Below, in pieces: positions 46,240-55,458 of a DNA stretch of 64,000 bases. The stretch lies in assembly GCA_963826795.1 (NCBI GenBank), contig CAWGYT010000009.1, positions 652,080 to 716,079 on the forward strand. Reading direction: 5' to 3'. The DNA is from CAWGYT01 sp963826795 (lineage in GTDB: Bacteria; Planctomycetota; Planctomycetia; Pirellulales; Pirellulaceae). Positions within the stretch are counted from its first letter, which is position 1. Each line of letters opens with the position of its first letter. A model generated the notes under the pieces. It was not told the DNA's origin, made no database searches, and saw only the letters and a list, made by a program, of their open reading frames with translations. The translations under genes and the position numbers were made by a program.

Positions 46240-46770
46240 ATGTCGGGCGAGCAGTTCCTCAATCAACTGAAGCAGCGATTTGGCGAGCGATTAACGGGGG
46301 CGAACTTGTCTGCCGTTGACCCGTGGATCGAGGTTTCCCCCGAGGGTGTGGTCGAGGTGGGGACATTCCTGCGGGACGATCCTGCCCTGCGGTTTGACAT
46401 GCTGAACTGCATTACCGCCGTCGATTACTTCGAACCGGATCCGAAAAAGGCGGCCAAAACAGGATGGGAGCCGCACCTGGAGCTGGTCTATCATCTGTCC
46501 AGCATTTCGCTCAAACATACCCTGGTCATGAAGATGAAGATCCCTCGCTGGCAAAACGACCAGCCGGGCCAGCTTCCCGAGGTCCCAACCGTGAGCGGCG
46601 TCTGGTCCACGGCCGATTGGCACGAGCGGGAGGTCTATGACCTGTCGGGGGTTTTTTTTCTGGGGCATCCGAACTTGCGGCGAATTCTGTGCCCCGAGGA
46701 CTGGGTAGGACATCCGCTGAGGAAAGACTACGAGATGCCGCTGGAGTATCACGGGATCCGTGGCCGGTAA
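46240..46770 (+). CDS. nuoC: NADH-quinone oxidoreductase subunit C
   Basis: 176-residue 30-kDa-type peripheral subunit that contacts NuoD near the quinone site. The C-terminal signature is present: DWHEREVYDLSGVFFLGHPNLRRILCPEDWVGHPLRKDY. It is a stand-alone NuoC, not fused to NuoD. It follows nuoA by 88 bases; that gap is too short for nuoB, which usually lies between A and C. Confidence 0.94.
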   Translation: MSGEQFLNQLKQRFGERLTGANLSAVDPWIEVSPEGVVEVGTFLRDDPALRFDMLNCITAVDYFEPDPKKAAKTGWEPHLELVYHLSSISLKHTLVMKMKIPRWQNDQPGQLPEVPTVSGVWSTADWHEREVYDLSGVFFLGHPNLRRILCPEDWVGHPLRKDYEMPLEYHGIRGR

Positions 46771-46952
46771 GGGATGAGCCGGGTGACGGACTCAGCTAGG
46801 TAACGGATTGAGCTCGCGGCGGCCGATCCAGACTCCACCGTCGCGAGCTCGAAATGAAGTGACGCGTTCTCGCGCGGGATGCCGAGAACATCTCGAATTG
46901 ATCGCAGCCTGCTACTTGTTCCGGCGTTCGCCGGTAGAGGACTCGACGCGTT

Positions 46953-48158
46953 ATGGCCACGCAGCTTGACGGCGAAAAAATCATTGAGTTTGACGTTCGA
47001 ACGGACGAGATGCTCGTCAACATGGGGCCGCAGCATCCCAGCACGCACGGCGTGTTGCGTTTGGTGTTGCGAACCGACGGGGAAATCGTTTCGGAAGTGA
47101 CTCCGCACATTGGCTACCTGCACCGGTGCGCGGAGAAGATTGGCGAGAATCTGACGCCGCGGCAGTTCATTCCCTACACCGATCGGATGGACTACCTGGC
47201 CGGGATGAACATGAACTTGGGCTGGTCGATGTGTGTCGAGAAGTTGCTCGGACATGAACTCCCCGACAAGGCCAAGCATCTGCGCGTGATGATTGCGGAG
47301 ATGGGGCGAATTGCCAGCCACCTGGTCGGGATGGGCGCCTACGGCCTGGACCTCGGCTCGTTCAGTCCCTTTTTATACGCCTTTCGAGAGCGCGAAAAGA
47401 TCCTGGACTTGTTTGAGGAAGCTTGCGGAGCTCGCTTGACTTACAGCTATATCACCCCGGGCGGCTGCACGGCGGATCTCCCCAAGGGCTGGCTGCAGAG
47501 GTGCGAGACGTTTCTGTGCGAGCTCGAGCCGATAATCCGCGAGTATCACACGCTGCTGACGTCCAACGCGATTTTCGTGAAGCGAACCTGCAACATCGGC
47601 GTCTTGCCGGCCGCGATGGCGATCGACTATGGTTGCACCGGCCCCGTGCTGCGTGGCAGCGGGGTGGACTATGATCTCCGGCGTGACGGGGAAGAGCGGT
47701 ACACCGATTTGTACGATGGTTACGCCTTCGAAGTGATCGTTGAACGGGACGGCCGTTATCCGACGGACCACGACTATCCACCCGTCCCTGGCGACGCGGT
47801 GCTGGGGGACTGCTGGCATCGATTCTACGTCCGGATGCTCGAGGTGATGCAAGCGATCGACCTCGTCCGCCAGGCGATGGATCGGTATAGCACGGCCACG
47901 GGGAACCACGGCGAGCCCATCAAGTTGACGGCGAAACTACCCAAGGGCGACGCCTATCTCGAGACGGAATGCCCGAGAGGCCAGATGGGCTTTTATCTGG
48001 TGAGCGACGGCAATTCGATTCCGTGGCGAGTCCGCGCTCGCAGCAGCTCGTTCTGCAACCTTTCGGTCACGCACGAGATCTGCCGCGGCGTGCCGATTGC
48101 GGATATTCCCGCGATCGTCGGTTCGCTGGATGTCGTGATGGGGGAAATCGATCGCTAA
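46953..48158 (+). CDS. nuoD: NADH-quinone oxidoreductase subunit D
   Basis: 401-residue 49-kDa subunit forming most of the quinone cavity. MGPQHPSTHGVLRLVL carries the quinone-contacting His, HIGYLHRCAEKI and YTDRMDYLAGMNMNL are family motifs, and the C-terminus VVMGEIDR is canonical. The protein is full length and intact. Confidence 0.97.
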   Translation: MATQLDGEKIIEFDVRTDEMLVNMGPQHPSTHGVLRLVLRTDGEIVSEVTPHIGYLHRCAEKIGENLTPRQFIPYTDRMDYLAGMNMNLGWSMCVEKLLGHELPDKAKHLRVMIAEMGRIASHLVGMGAYGLDLGSFSPFLYAFREREKILDLFEEACGARLTYSYITPGGCTADLPKGWLQRCETFLCELEPIIREYHTLLTSNAIFVKRTCNIGVLPAAMAIDYGCTGPVLRGSGVDYDLRRDGEERYTDLYDGYAFEVIVERDGRYPTDHDYPPVPGDAVLGDCWHRFYVRMLEVMQAIDLVRQAMDRYSTATGNHGEPIKLTAKLPKGDAYLETECPRGQMGFYLVSDGNSIPWRVRARSSSFCNLSVTHEICRGVPIADIPAIVGSLDVVMGEIDR

Positions 48159-48303
48159 GCTGGAATTTCTCTCCGATCGGGGCTTGTAGACCCGCCGGAC
48201 ATTGTGCAAGATTTCACGATCCTGTGACACAATGCCCTCGAGATGACCCGGGAAGCGTTCGCTCCGAATCTCCCTCGAGGGTCGCTGACGGACGGAAACC
48301 GCC

Positions 48304-49692
48304 GTGGCCGAAAAAATCAACACCTTGATTTACGGTTGGCTCCTGGGCCTGTTTGGCGTGGAGATACCCGCCGATCACTGGCTGGGCCTGACCACCGCCG
48401 CACTGGTCCACTGCGTGCTGATCCTGAATGTGGTCGCCGTCGGTGCGTTGCTCTTTATCTGGATGGAGCGAAAGGTCTCGGGGCGCATTCAGGATCGCCT
48501 GGGCCCGACGCGAGTGGGCGGCAAGTTCGGCTGGTTGCAGACGTTGGCCGACGGCCTGAAACTGCTTACCAAAGAAGATTTGATGCCGGCGACGGCCGAC
48601 CCGTTGCTGTTCAAGCTGGCGCCGTATCTGAGCTTCTCGGCAAGCTTTGCGGCCTACATCGGTCTCCCGTTCGCCAGCGGTTGGGTCGCGCAGGATATCA
48701 ATACCGCCGTCTTTTTCGTGCTCGCCGTCTTGGGCCTCGAGGTGTTCGGCGTGATCCTGGCAGGCTACGCGTCCGGATCGAAGTGGTCCTTGTTCGGCGG
48801 GATGCGTGAAGCAGCTCAGGTCGTCAGCTACGAGGTTCCCTTGGGCTTGTGTGTCATCGTCCCGGTGATGATCTGCGGGACGATGAATCTGACGACGATC
48901 GCGAACATGCAGGCGGGCTGGTTCAACAATTGGCTGATCTTTCACGACCCCTTCACCTTCGTTTTGTTTTGGGTCTACTTCACGTGCGCGCTGGCGAGTG
49001 TGAATCGTGCGCCGTTTGATCTGGCGGAGGCCGAGAGCGAACTGGTCGCCGGGTTCCATACCGAATACTCGGGGCTCCGCTGGAGCATTTTCTTCATGGC
49101 CGAATATGGCTCGATGTTCGTCGTCAGTGGCTTGGCCGCGATTCTGTTTTTCGGAGGTTGGCACGGCCCCATTCCGCTGTTTGAGGCGTTCGCGTACCAG
49201 CCCGGCGAGACGGATTGGCGTCTCATGGGTTACGTGGCGAACCTGGCCGGTTGCCTGAATTTTATTGTCAAGTCGGTGCTCTGGGTCACGGTGATGATGT
49301 GGATCCGTTGGACATTGCCTCGGCTGCGAATCGACCAAGTGATCACCATGTGCTGGAAGTACTGCGTTCCGATCGCGGCGGTCTGTTTTGTCGGGGCGCT
49401 TTTCTGGCAGGCCTACGGTCTCTGGACTCCGGCAACTCGAGATCGCTCGGGAGTGCGTGAGGGATGGGTGATTGCCGAACAGCAGCGTGAGTCCGCCGCC
49501 CAAGCGACGGAGGCGACCGGCGCGGACGCGGAGGCGGCTGGGGTGTGGGAGTCGCCGCCTGACATCGCGATCGGGTCCGTTGCCGCACGCGAACTGTTCG
49601 CAGCGTCGCGTCCCGATGACGATCCAATCCGCGGGGTGCCTTCGCCCCCGGCACCGGCCACGGGGAATGCCTCAGGGGGAGTGGGCCCGTAA
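48304..49692 (+). CDS. nuoH: NADH-quinone oxidoreductase subunit H, with C-terminal extension
   Basis: 462 residues from a GTG at 48304. Eight-helix membrane subunit next to the quinone tunnel. Motifs include WMERKVSGRIQDRLGPTRVG, LADGLKLLTKED, NRAPFDLAEAESELVAGFHTEYSG and WIRWTLPRLRIDQ. The conserved part ends near residue 375; the last 85 residues are an acidic, Ala/Pro-rich tail not found in the standard protein. The stop overlaps the nuoJ start. Confidence 0.96.
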   Translation: MAEKINTLIYGWLLGLFGVEIPADHWLGLTTAALVHCVLILNVVAVGALLFIWMERKVSGRIQDRLGPTRVGGKFGWLQTLADGLKLLTKEDLMPATADPLLFKLAPYLSFSASFAAYIGLPFASGWVAQDINTAVFFVLAVLGLEVFGVILAGYASGSKWSLFGGMREAAQVVSYEVPLGLCVIVPVMICGTMNLTTIANMQAGWFNNWLIFHDPFTFVLFWVYFTCALASVNRAPFDLAEAESELVAGFHTEYSGLRWSIFFMAEYGSMFVVSGLAAILFFGGWHGPIPLFEAFAYQPGETDWRLMGYVANLAGCLNFIVKSVLWVTVMMWIRWTLPRLRIDQVITMCWKYCVPIAAVCFVGALFWQAYGLWTPATRDRSGVREGWVIAEQQRESAAQATEATGADAEAAGVWESPPDIAIGSVAARELFAASRPDDDPIRGVPSPPAPATGNASGGVGP

Positions 49693-50312
49693 TGCTTGCC
49701 GCAATCAATTGGCACTCTTTTTTCTTCCTGCTTTTTGGCCTGTTGGCCTGCGCTTTTTCCTTGGGCGTGCTGCTCAGCAGTAACATCGTGCGGATGGCCT
49801 TCTACCTGATCGTTTGCCTGACCGCGACCGCTGGCCTGTTCGTGCTGGCGGGGGCCAAGTTCGTGGGGGCCATGCAGATCATGATCTACGTCGGCGGCAC
49901 GCTGGTGCTGCTGATTTTCGGCGTCATGTTGACCGCTCAGGCAGCTTTCGTCTCGATGAAGACCCGCAGTAGCGACTGGGTCCTGGCCGCCATCGGCGGT
50001 GGTGCCTTGTTTTCGCTCCTGATCGTCGCCGCCTTCTCGGTCCCCGACTGGCGGGTGCCGAATGTCGACCGCGCTGCAGTGACATTGGCCGACAGTGAAT
50101 CGGCGACCGAGTTGGGCTGGGGGCTGATTGGTGTGCGCGTCGATCAGTCGCGGCAGGCAGACCCGATTCTGCGTGACGGAATGTCGGGATACCTGCTGCC
50201 GTTTGAGATTGTTTCGATCCATCTGCTGGTCGTATTGATCGGAGCTGCTTACTTGGCTCGAACGCGACGCAAGGTCACGACCCGCTTGACGGGTACGGCG
50301 GAGGCGCTTTGA
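49692..50312 (+). CDS. nuoJ: NADH-quinone oxidoreductase subunit J
   Basis: 206-residue membrane subunit. The key MQIMIYVGGTLVLLIFGVMLTA helix, with the pi-bulge Tyr-Gly-Gly, identifies it. Five helices, with a polar segment of about 50 residues before the last. Overlaps nuoH (TAATG) and nuoK (TGATG), so translation is coupled. Confidence 0.95.
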   Translation: MLAAINWHSFFFLLFGLLACAFSLGVLLSSNIVRMAFYLIVCLTATAGLFVLAGAKFVGAMQIMIYVGGTLVLLIFGVMLTAQAAFVSMKTRSSDWVLAAIGGGALFSLLIVAAFSVPDWRVPNVDRAAVTLADSESATELGWGLIGVRVDQSRQADPILRDGMSGYLLPFEIVSIHLLVVLIGAAYLARTRRKVTTRLTGTAEAL

Positions 50313-50647
50313 TGAATCTGCTTACGGAACCCGTCGGAGTGGCGCATTTCCTGGTCGTGGGAGCCGTCATGTTTGTCACCGGGGCGCTCTGCATGGCGAC
50401 CAAGCGAAACGCGTTGGGAGTGCTGATGGGGATTGAGCTGGTGCTGAACGGCGCGAACATCAATTTCATCGCGTTCGGCAGTCCCCTGCTGCGCAAGGCT
50501 TCGCTGGGCCTGGACGGTCAGTTGATGGCGCTGTTCGTGATCGTGCTGGCAGCGGCCGAGGCCGCCGTCGCGTTGGCGATCGCCTTGAACTTCTATAACA
50601 ACCACACCACGATTGACGTGGACCAAGCCGACGAGTTGAAGGGCTGA
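50312..50647 (+). CDS. nuoK: NADH-quinone oxidoreductase subunit K
   Basis: 111-residue antiporter-related subunit. The two conserved membrane glutamates are in GIELVLNGANINF and LAAAEAAVALAIAL. The ATG at 50312 overlaps the nuoJ stop; a TTG one codon earlier is possible. The stop overlaps the nuoL ATG. Confidence 0.95.
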   Translation: MNLLTEPVGVAHFLVVGAVMFVTGALCMATKRNALGVLMGIELVLNGANINFIAFGSPLLRKASLGLDGQLMALFVIVLAAAEAAVALAIALNFYNNHTTIDVDQADELKG

Positions 50648-53406
50648 TGGATACTGGTACTCTGCTTTCCTGGTTACTTGGTATCGCCGTCTTGGTGCCG
50701 TTGGCGTCGTTCCTGCTGATTTTGCTGTTCGGGCCCGTGATGGGAAAGGGTGGCCGCCAGGCAGGGATTTGTGCGACCGGGGCAATCCTCACGTCGTTCG
50801 TCCTGTCCCTGATCGCCTTGTCGATCTGGTTGGCCAATCACGCACCCATCGCCGAATCACATGGCTCGCACCACGAAGCGGCCCATGCCACGGACCAGCC
50901 CACTCACGAAGATCATGACGGCGAGGATCATGACGGCGAGGATCATGACGGCGAGGATCATGATCGGGCGGCACGGTGGCAGCGTCGAGCATCGGCGGCG
51001 GAGCACGGTGATGCGGAGCACGGTGATGCGGAGCACGGTGATGCGGAGCACGGGTCTGAGGCTCACGCCGCCGAATCGCCGCACTACTTCTACGAGGTTT
51101 ACACGCTCGGGCGGTTCTTTCGCGGACGGATGTCGATCAGCGTGTACGTCGATGCGTTGACGGTCTGCATGTTCATGATGGTGACCCTCATCGCCACGTG
51201 CATTCATTTTTACGCCCTCGGTTACATGCACGACGAGCTGGTCGAGGACTATGTCGATCACGAGGTCACGATGCCGGACGGGTCACACCTGCATCGACCC
51301 GGCCGTTTTCATCGCTTCTTTCAGGCCCTGTCCCTGTTTTGCTTCAGCATGTTGGGTTTGGTCCTGTCGGGCAACATCGCGATGACCTTCGTTTTTTGGG
51401 AACTGGTCGGGATTTGCTCGTACTTTCTGATCGGGTTTTACATCGAGCGCAAAAGTGCGTGCAATGCGGCCAACAAGGCCTTCATCGTGAATCGAGTGGG
51501 CGATTTCGGGATGATTATCGGTCTGATGGCATTGTGGAGCAGTCTGGGAACTTTTTCGTTCGGCGGCGACGACGGCATTTTTGCTCAGGTGCGACCGGGC
51601 GAGACACACGCTTTGATCGTTCCGGACGGGATGATCAAGGCCGCCGCGGGTTCGGAGGTCGCTCGATTGGTGGGCGAGCTGGGACCGGAGGCGACGGGCG
51701 AGGAGATCGAGGCGGCCATCGCGGATCAAATTCCGGTTTGGCGCGAGGCGATGGAACCCGGCGAGCCGGGGCGCGGCGGACGCTGGCTGTTGATCGTCGC
51801 AGGGCTGGGAATTTTTTGCGGCTGCGTCGGCAAGAGTGCCCAGTTTCCGTTGCACGTCTGGCTGCCGGACGCGATGGAAGGGCCAACCCCCGTCTCGGCG
51901 CTCGTGCATTCGGCGACCATGGTCGCGGCGGGCGTGTTTCTCGTGGGCAGGTTCTATCCTGTTTTTTGCCCCGAAGTGTTGCTGGTGATTGCGATCGTCG
52001 GAACGCTCACGCTGTTCCTGGCGGCGACCATTGCCATCGTTGCGACCGACATCAAACGCGTGCTCGCCTACTCCACCGTCAGCCAGCTCGGCTACATGAT
52101 GCTCGCCCTCGGGGTCGGCGGATGGCTGGCGGGTGTGATGCACCTGTTTACGCACGCGTTTTTTAAGAGTCTTTTGTTCATGTGCAGCGGATCGGTCATC
52201 CATGCGGTGCACACGAACGAAATGACGGAAATGGGCGGCCTCCGCAAAAAGATGCCCTGGACCGCTTCGACCATGCTGGTCGGCTGCCTGGCGATTGCCG
52301 GTGCGGGGTTTCCCTTCCTGATCGGCTTCAGCGGCTACTACAGCAAGGATGCGATTCTGGAGCAGGCGCTCTCGTTTCGCCATGCAAACCCAGGCTGGGG
52401 GACGTTCTTCTTCGTCGCCGCGGCCGGCGGCGCCGCGATCACGGCGTTTTACATGTTCCGACTGTGGTACCTGACCTTTGCCGGCACGCCACGGAATCAG
52501 GCTCGTTATGACCACGCTCACGAGTCGCCGCCGGTGATGTACCGTCCGCTCGTGGTCCTCGCGACGCTGGCCGTCGCGGTTGCCTGGGGTCCGAATGAGG
52601 CCATTTTGGGCGCCCTGATCGCACTTGCAATTTTTGCCGTTCTGAGGCTGCGACGTAACGCGGCTGCAAGCCACGAGCCCGTCCATGGGGCAAGCCACGA
52701 CTCGCACGGGCACGACTCGCACGGGCACGCTGCCGGTTGGGATCCGTTGACGGCCGCGATGGGGATTTGCCTGGTCGTCCTCTTGCTGGGAGTCGTCTGG
52801 CTGCCGTTCAGCAACGTGACCTTGGGAAACCTCCTTGAGCAGGCTCGGCCGGCGGGCACCTTGCCGACGGAGCGGGCGACGTTGATGGCGATGGTCTGGC
52901 CCAATGAGCACGACAGCCACGCGGCGGCGATCAAGGTCCCCGCGACGCTGATTGCATTTTCAACCGCCTTCGCCGGTTTCTTCCTGGCGACGATGTTTTA
53001 CGGCTTACGCAAATTGGACGCCGCTGAATCTCAGCGAGCGTTTGCACCCGTGTATCGTTTGCTGCTGAATAAATGGTGGTTTGACGAGTTGTACCAGTAT
53101 CTGTTCGTGAATCCCGTCTTGACGATCTCCAACTGGATCTCGGGTTTCGATCGGCGTGTGATTGACGGGGTGATCGATGGGGCCGCTTGGTGTACTCGGT
53201 CTTTTGCCGTGTTCTGGGAGCGACTCGCGGATCGGAGCTTGGTTGACGGTTTTGTGAATGCGTTCGCCGCCCGCACTTACGGAGCGGGACTGCAGCTGCG
53301 CCGGGCGGAAACTGGCAACCTGCGGCAATACGTGATGTTCATTGTGATCGGCACGGTGGTTGTGTTTGCAATTGCCAGCTTCTGGCGACACGCCTTGGCT
53401 TACTGA
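50647..53406 (+). CDS. nuoL: NADH-quinone oxidoreductase subunit L, with His-rich inserts
   Basis: 919 residues; ordinary NuoL is about 610-660. Proton-pumping antiporter-like subunit with WELVGICSYFLIGFY carrying the essential Glu, VNRVGDFGM, and KSAQFPLHVWLPDAMEGPTPVSALVHSATMVAAG. Two inserts make it long: residues about 70-145, with DNA repeats coding HDGED x3 and EHGDA x3, and residues about 670-695, with HDSHG x2. Both are rich in His, Asp and Glu. The protein also has an insert of about 60 residues near 320-380. Frame intact throughout. Confidence 0.95.
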   Translation: MDTGTLLSWLLGIAVLVPLASFLLILLFGPVMGKGGRQAGICATGAILTSFVLSLIALSIWLANHAPIAESHGSHHEAAHATDQPTHEDHDGEDHDGEDHDGEDHDRAARWQRRASAAEHGDAEHGDAEHGDAEHGSEAHAAESPHYFYEVYTLGRFFRGRMSISVYVDALTVCMFMMVTLIATCIHFYALGYMHDELVEDYVDHEVTMPDGSHLHRPGRFHRFFQALSLFCFSMLGLVLSGNIAMTFVFWELVGICSYFLIGFYIERKSACNAANKAFIVNRVGDFGMIIGLMALWSSLGTFSFGGDDGIFAQVRPGETHALIVPDGMIKAAAGSEVARLVGELGPEATGEEIEAAIADQIPVWREAMEPGEPGRGGRWLLIVAGLGIFCGCVGKSAQFPLHVWLPDAMEGPTPVSALVHSATMVAAGVFLVGRFYPVFCPEVLLVIAIVGTLTLFLAATIAIVATDIKRVLAYSTVSQLGYMMLALGVGGWLAGVMHLFTHAFFKSLLFMCSGSVIHAVHTNEMTEMGGLRKKMPWTASTMLVGCLAIAGAGFPFLIGFSGYYSKDAILEQALSFRHANPGWGTFFFVAAAGGAAITAFYMFRLWYLTFAGTPRNQARYDHAHESPPVMYRPLVVLATLAVAVAWGPNEAILGALIALAIFAVLRLRRNAAASHEPVHGASHDSHGHDSHGHAAGWDPLTAAMGICLVVLLLGVVWLPFSNVTLGNLLEQARPAGTLPTERATLMAMVWPNEHDSHAAAIKVPATLIAFSTAFAGFFLATMFYGLRKLDAAESQRAFAPVYRLLLNKWWFDELYQYLFVNPVLTISNWISGFDRRVIDGVIDGAAWCTRSFAVFWERLADRSLVDGFVNAFAARTYGAGLQLRRAETGNLRQYVMFIVIGTVVVFAIASFWRHALAY
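50911..51054. repeat. Two 15-bp tandem repeats inside nuoL
   Basis: Three perfect units of GATCATGACGGCGAG at 50911-50955, with a partial fourth, and three perfect units of GAGCACGGTGATGCG at 51001-51045, with a partial fourth. They code HDGED and EHGDA repeats. A third, unrelated pair, CACGACTCGCACGGG x2, lies at 52696-52725 in the same gene. Five-codon units keep the frame on slippage. Confidence 0.95.
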
Positions 53407-53499
53407 TTATTGGCCGTGAGCGGTGGGCTGCCCGGATGGGCGGTCTCCATCACGGAAACGATTCATCAAGATTTCTGGAACTCCCTGAAAGCTGAAACG

Positions 53500-55407
53500 A
53501 TGGAACCAGCCCCTTTTCTTTCGCCGGCCCTTGCGCTGAGCCTGGTCATTTTCTTGCCCACGCTAATCGCGTTGCTCCTCTCCTTCGTCCCCAAGGGCAG
53601 CGATGAGCTGATCAAGTTGATTTCACTGATTACGACCATCATCACCTTCGGGTTGGCGATCGGGCTGATCTTGATGCCGTTCGAAATCGAGTTGGGCTCG
53701 ATGCAGCAGGTTGCGAGTCTCAGTTGGATTCCGTCCTTCGACATTGACTACTTGATGGGCGTTGACGGGATTAGCCTGCCGCTGATTGTGTTGACGGCAT
53801 TTATCAGTTTGATTGCGATGATTGCGAGTTGGTCGATCACCAAGAACGTCAAAGCCTACTGCATGCTCTTCCTGGTGCTGGAGACGGGGATGTTGGGCGT
53901 CTTCATGGCGCTGGACTTCTTTCTGTTTTACGTCTTCTGGGAAGTCATGTTGCTGCCGATGTACTTCTTGATTGGGGTTTGGGGTGGACCTCGAAAAGAG
54001 TACGCGGCGATTAAGTTTTTTCTCTACACGTTGCTGGGCAGCGTGCTGATGTTGGTGGCGATCCTGATGTTGTATTTCGCCAGCGACCTGAACGAGTTGG
54101 CACGACGCGGTGTACCGCTCGAGCCGCTTCATGTCAGCGCCGCCACCATCGAGAAGGTCAGCGCATCGGTGTCAGAAATGGGCGAGCAAGCGCCGCCGAT
54201 CCACACCTTCAACATGCTTGCCCTCGCCGCAATCGGTCAGAAAACGGATCTGTTCTCGACGACGGAGCTGGTTCTGGACGGCTGGTCGGTTCAGCATTGG
54301 GCATTCTTGTTGCTCTTTATCGGTTTTGTCATTAAGGTCCCCTCCGTCCCCGTCCACACTTGGCTCCCGGACGCCCACGTCGAGGCCCCGACACCGATCT
54401 CCATGATTCTGGCGGGCGTGCTCCTTAAGATGGGCGGTTACGGGATCATTCGGATTTGTTATCCGATGTGTCCTCACGCGGGCTACGACTTTGCGTGGTT
54501 CGTCTGTTTGCTGGGCGTCATCAGCATGGTCTATGGGGCCTTCGCGGCGCTGGCCCAGACTGACTTCAAGCGAATGGTTGCCTACAGCTCGGTCAGTCAT
54601 ATGGGCTACGTCGTGCTGGGACTCGGCGTTTGGTCGGCAACCGCGGCGACGGGGTTCGATCCCCAATCCTGGAACATGGGCATCAAGGGAGCGATGTTCC
54701 AGATGATCGGCCACGGGATCAGCTCCGCGGGGATGTTCTTTATGGTGGGCGTTGTGTACGACCGCGTGCACCACCGGAATTTGAACGAGTTCGGGGGTCT
54801 GTATGGTCGGATGCCGGTCTACACCGCGCTGGCCACGATTATTTTCTTTGCGGGTCTTGGCCTCCCCGGCCTGTGTGGCTTCATTGGCGAGGTCTTCGTC
54901 GTGCTTTCGGTCTGGCAGTTCAGTACCTGGCTGGCGGTCGTTTCGGCTAGCGTGGTGGTTTTGACGGCCGGTTATATCCTCTGGGCCATTCAACGCGTTT
55001 ACTTGGGAGCCGAGTACAAAGGGCCGCATGGCGACGCCCTCACGCCGATCACGCCGCGGGAACTGCTCGTGGCCTCGACGTTGGCAGTGTTTGCGGTCTT
55101 GTTGGGTGTCTTTCCTTATTCGACGGTGCTGCGTTACATGGACGCCACGATCGACGAACAAGTGGAGGGTCTGACGGCCTGGACGAAGGAGGTGAAGGAG
55201 CCCAGTCTGCGTGAGGAGGCTGCCGAGCAGGCGATCGCTGTTCGGGATCGAACGCGGATCGAAGATCCTTCGGCCCTGGTGTTGGGCCTGCCCGCGAGTT
55301 CGTCTCGGTTCGGAGCCGCATCCGAAGTCCTTCCCCCGGCGAGGATTGGCGCGACGCGGCGGGGAGACGCCCGGGTTCGAAAGACACCGGGTTTGGCCGG
55401 GCCGTGA
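53500..55407 (+). CDS. nuoM: NADH-quinone oxidoreductase subunit M, with C-terminal extension
   Basis: 635 residues from the ATG at 53500; a TTG at 53410, just after nuoL, would add 30. Antiporter-like subunit with the essential Glu in FLFYVFWEVMLLPMYFLIG, VKVPSVPVHTWLPDAHVEAPTPISMILAG, and YSSVSHMGYVVLGLG. The conserved region ends near GVFPYSTVLRYMDATID. About 90 charged residues follow, which the standard protein lacks; nuoH and nuoA have comparable additions. Confidence 0.95.
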   Translation: MEPAPFLSPALALSLVIFLPTLIALLLSFVPKGSDELIKLISLITTIITFGLAIGLILMPFEIELGSMQQVASLSWIPSFDIDYLMGVDGISLPLIVLTAFISLIAMIASWSITKNVKAYCMLFLVLETGMLGVFMALDFFLFYVFWEVMLLPMYFLIGVWGGPRKEYAAIKFFLYTLLGSVLMLVAILMLYFASDLNELARRGVPLEPLHVSAATIEKVSASVSEMGEQAPPIHTFNMLALAAIGQKTDLFSTTELVLDGWSVQHWAFLLLFIGFVIKVPSVPVHTWLPDAHVEAPTPISMILAGVLLKMGGYGIIRICYPMCPHAGYDFAWFVCLLGVISMVYGAFAALAQTDFKRMVAYSSVSHMGYVVLGLGVWSATAATGFDPQSWNMGIKGAMFQMIGHGISSAGMFFMVGVVYDRVHHRNLNEFGGLYGRMPVYTALATIIFFAGLGLPGLCGFIGEVFVVLSVWQFSTWLAVVSASVVVLTAGYILWAIQRVYLGAEYKGPHGDALTPITPRELLVASTLAVFAVLLGVFPYSTVLRYMDATIDEQVEGLTAWTKEVKEPSLREEAAEQAIAVRDRTRIEDPSALVLGLPASSSRFGAASEVLPPARIGATRRGDARVRKTPGLAGP

Positions 55408-55458
55408 GGCGCGACCTGGCCTGGAAGGTTTCCGCTCGAACGCATTAACTGAAAGCAA

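Noticed and set aside
48214..49503. 429-codon minus-strand open frame across nuoH
   Set aside because: Antisense shadow; composition typical of reversed membrane-protein codons.
51283..52920. 545-codon minus-strand open frame across nuoL
   Set aside because: Antisense shadow of nuoL with low-complexity Arg/Gln/His composition.
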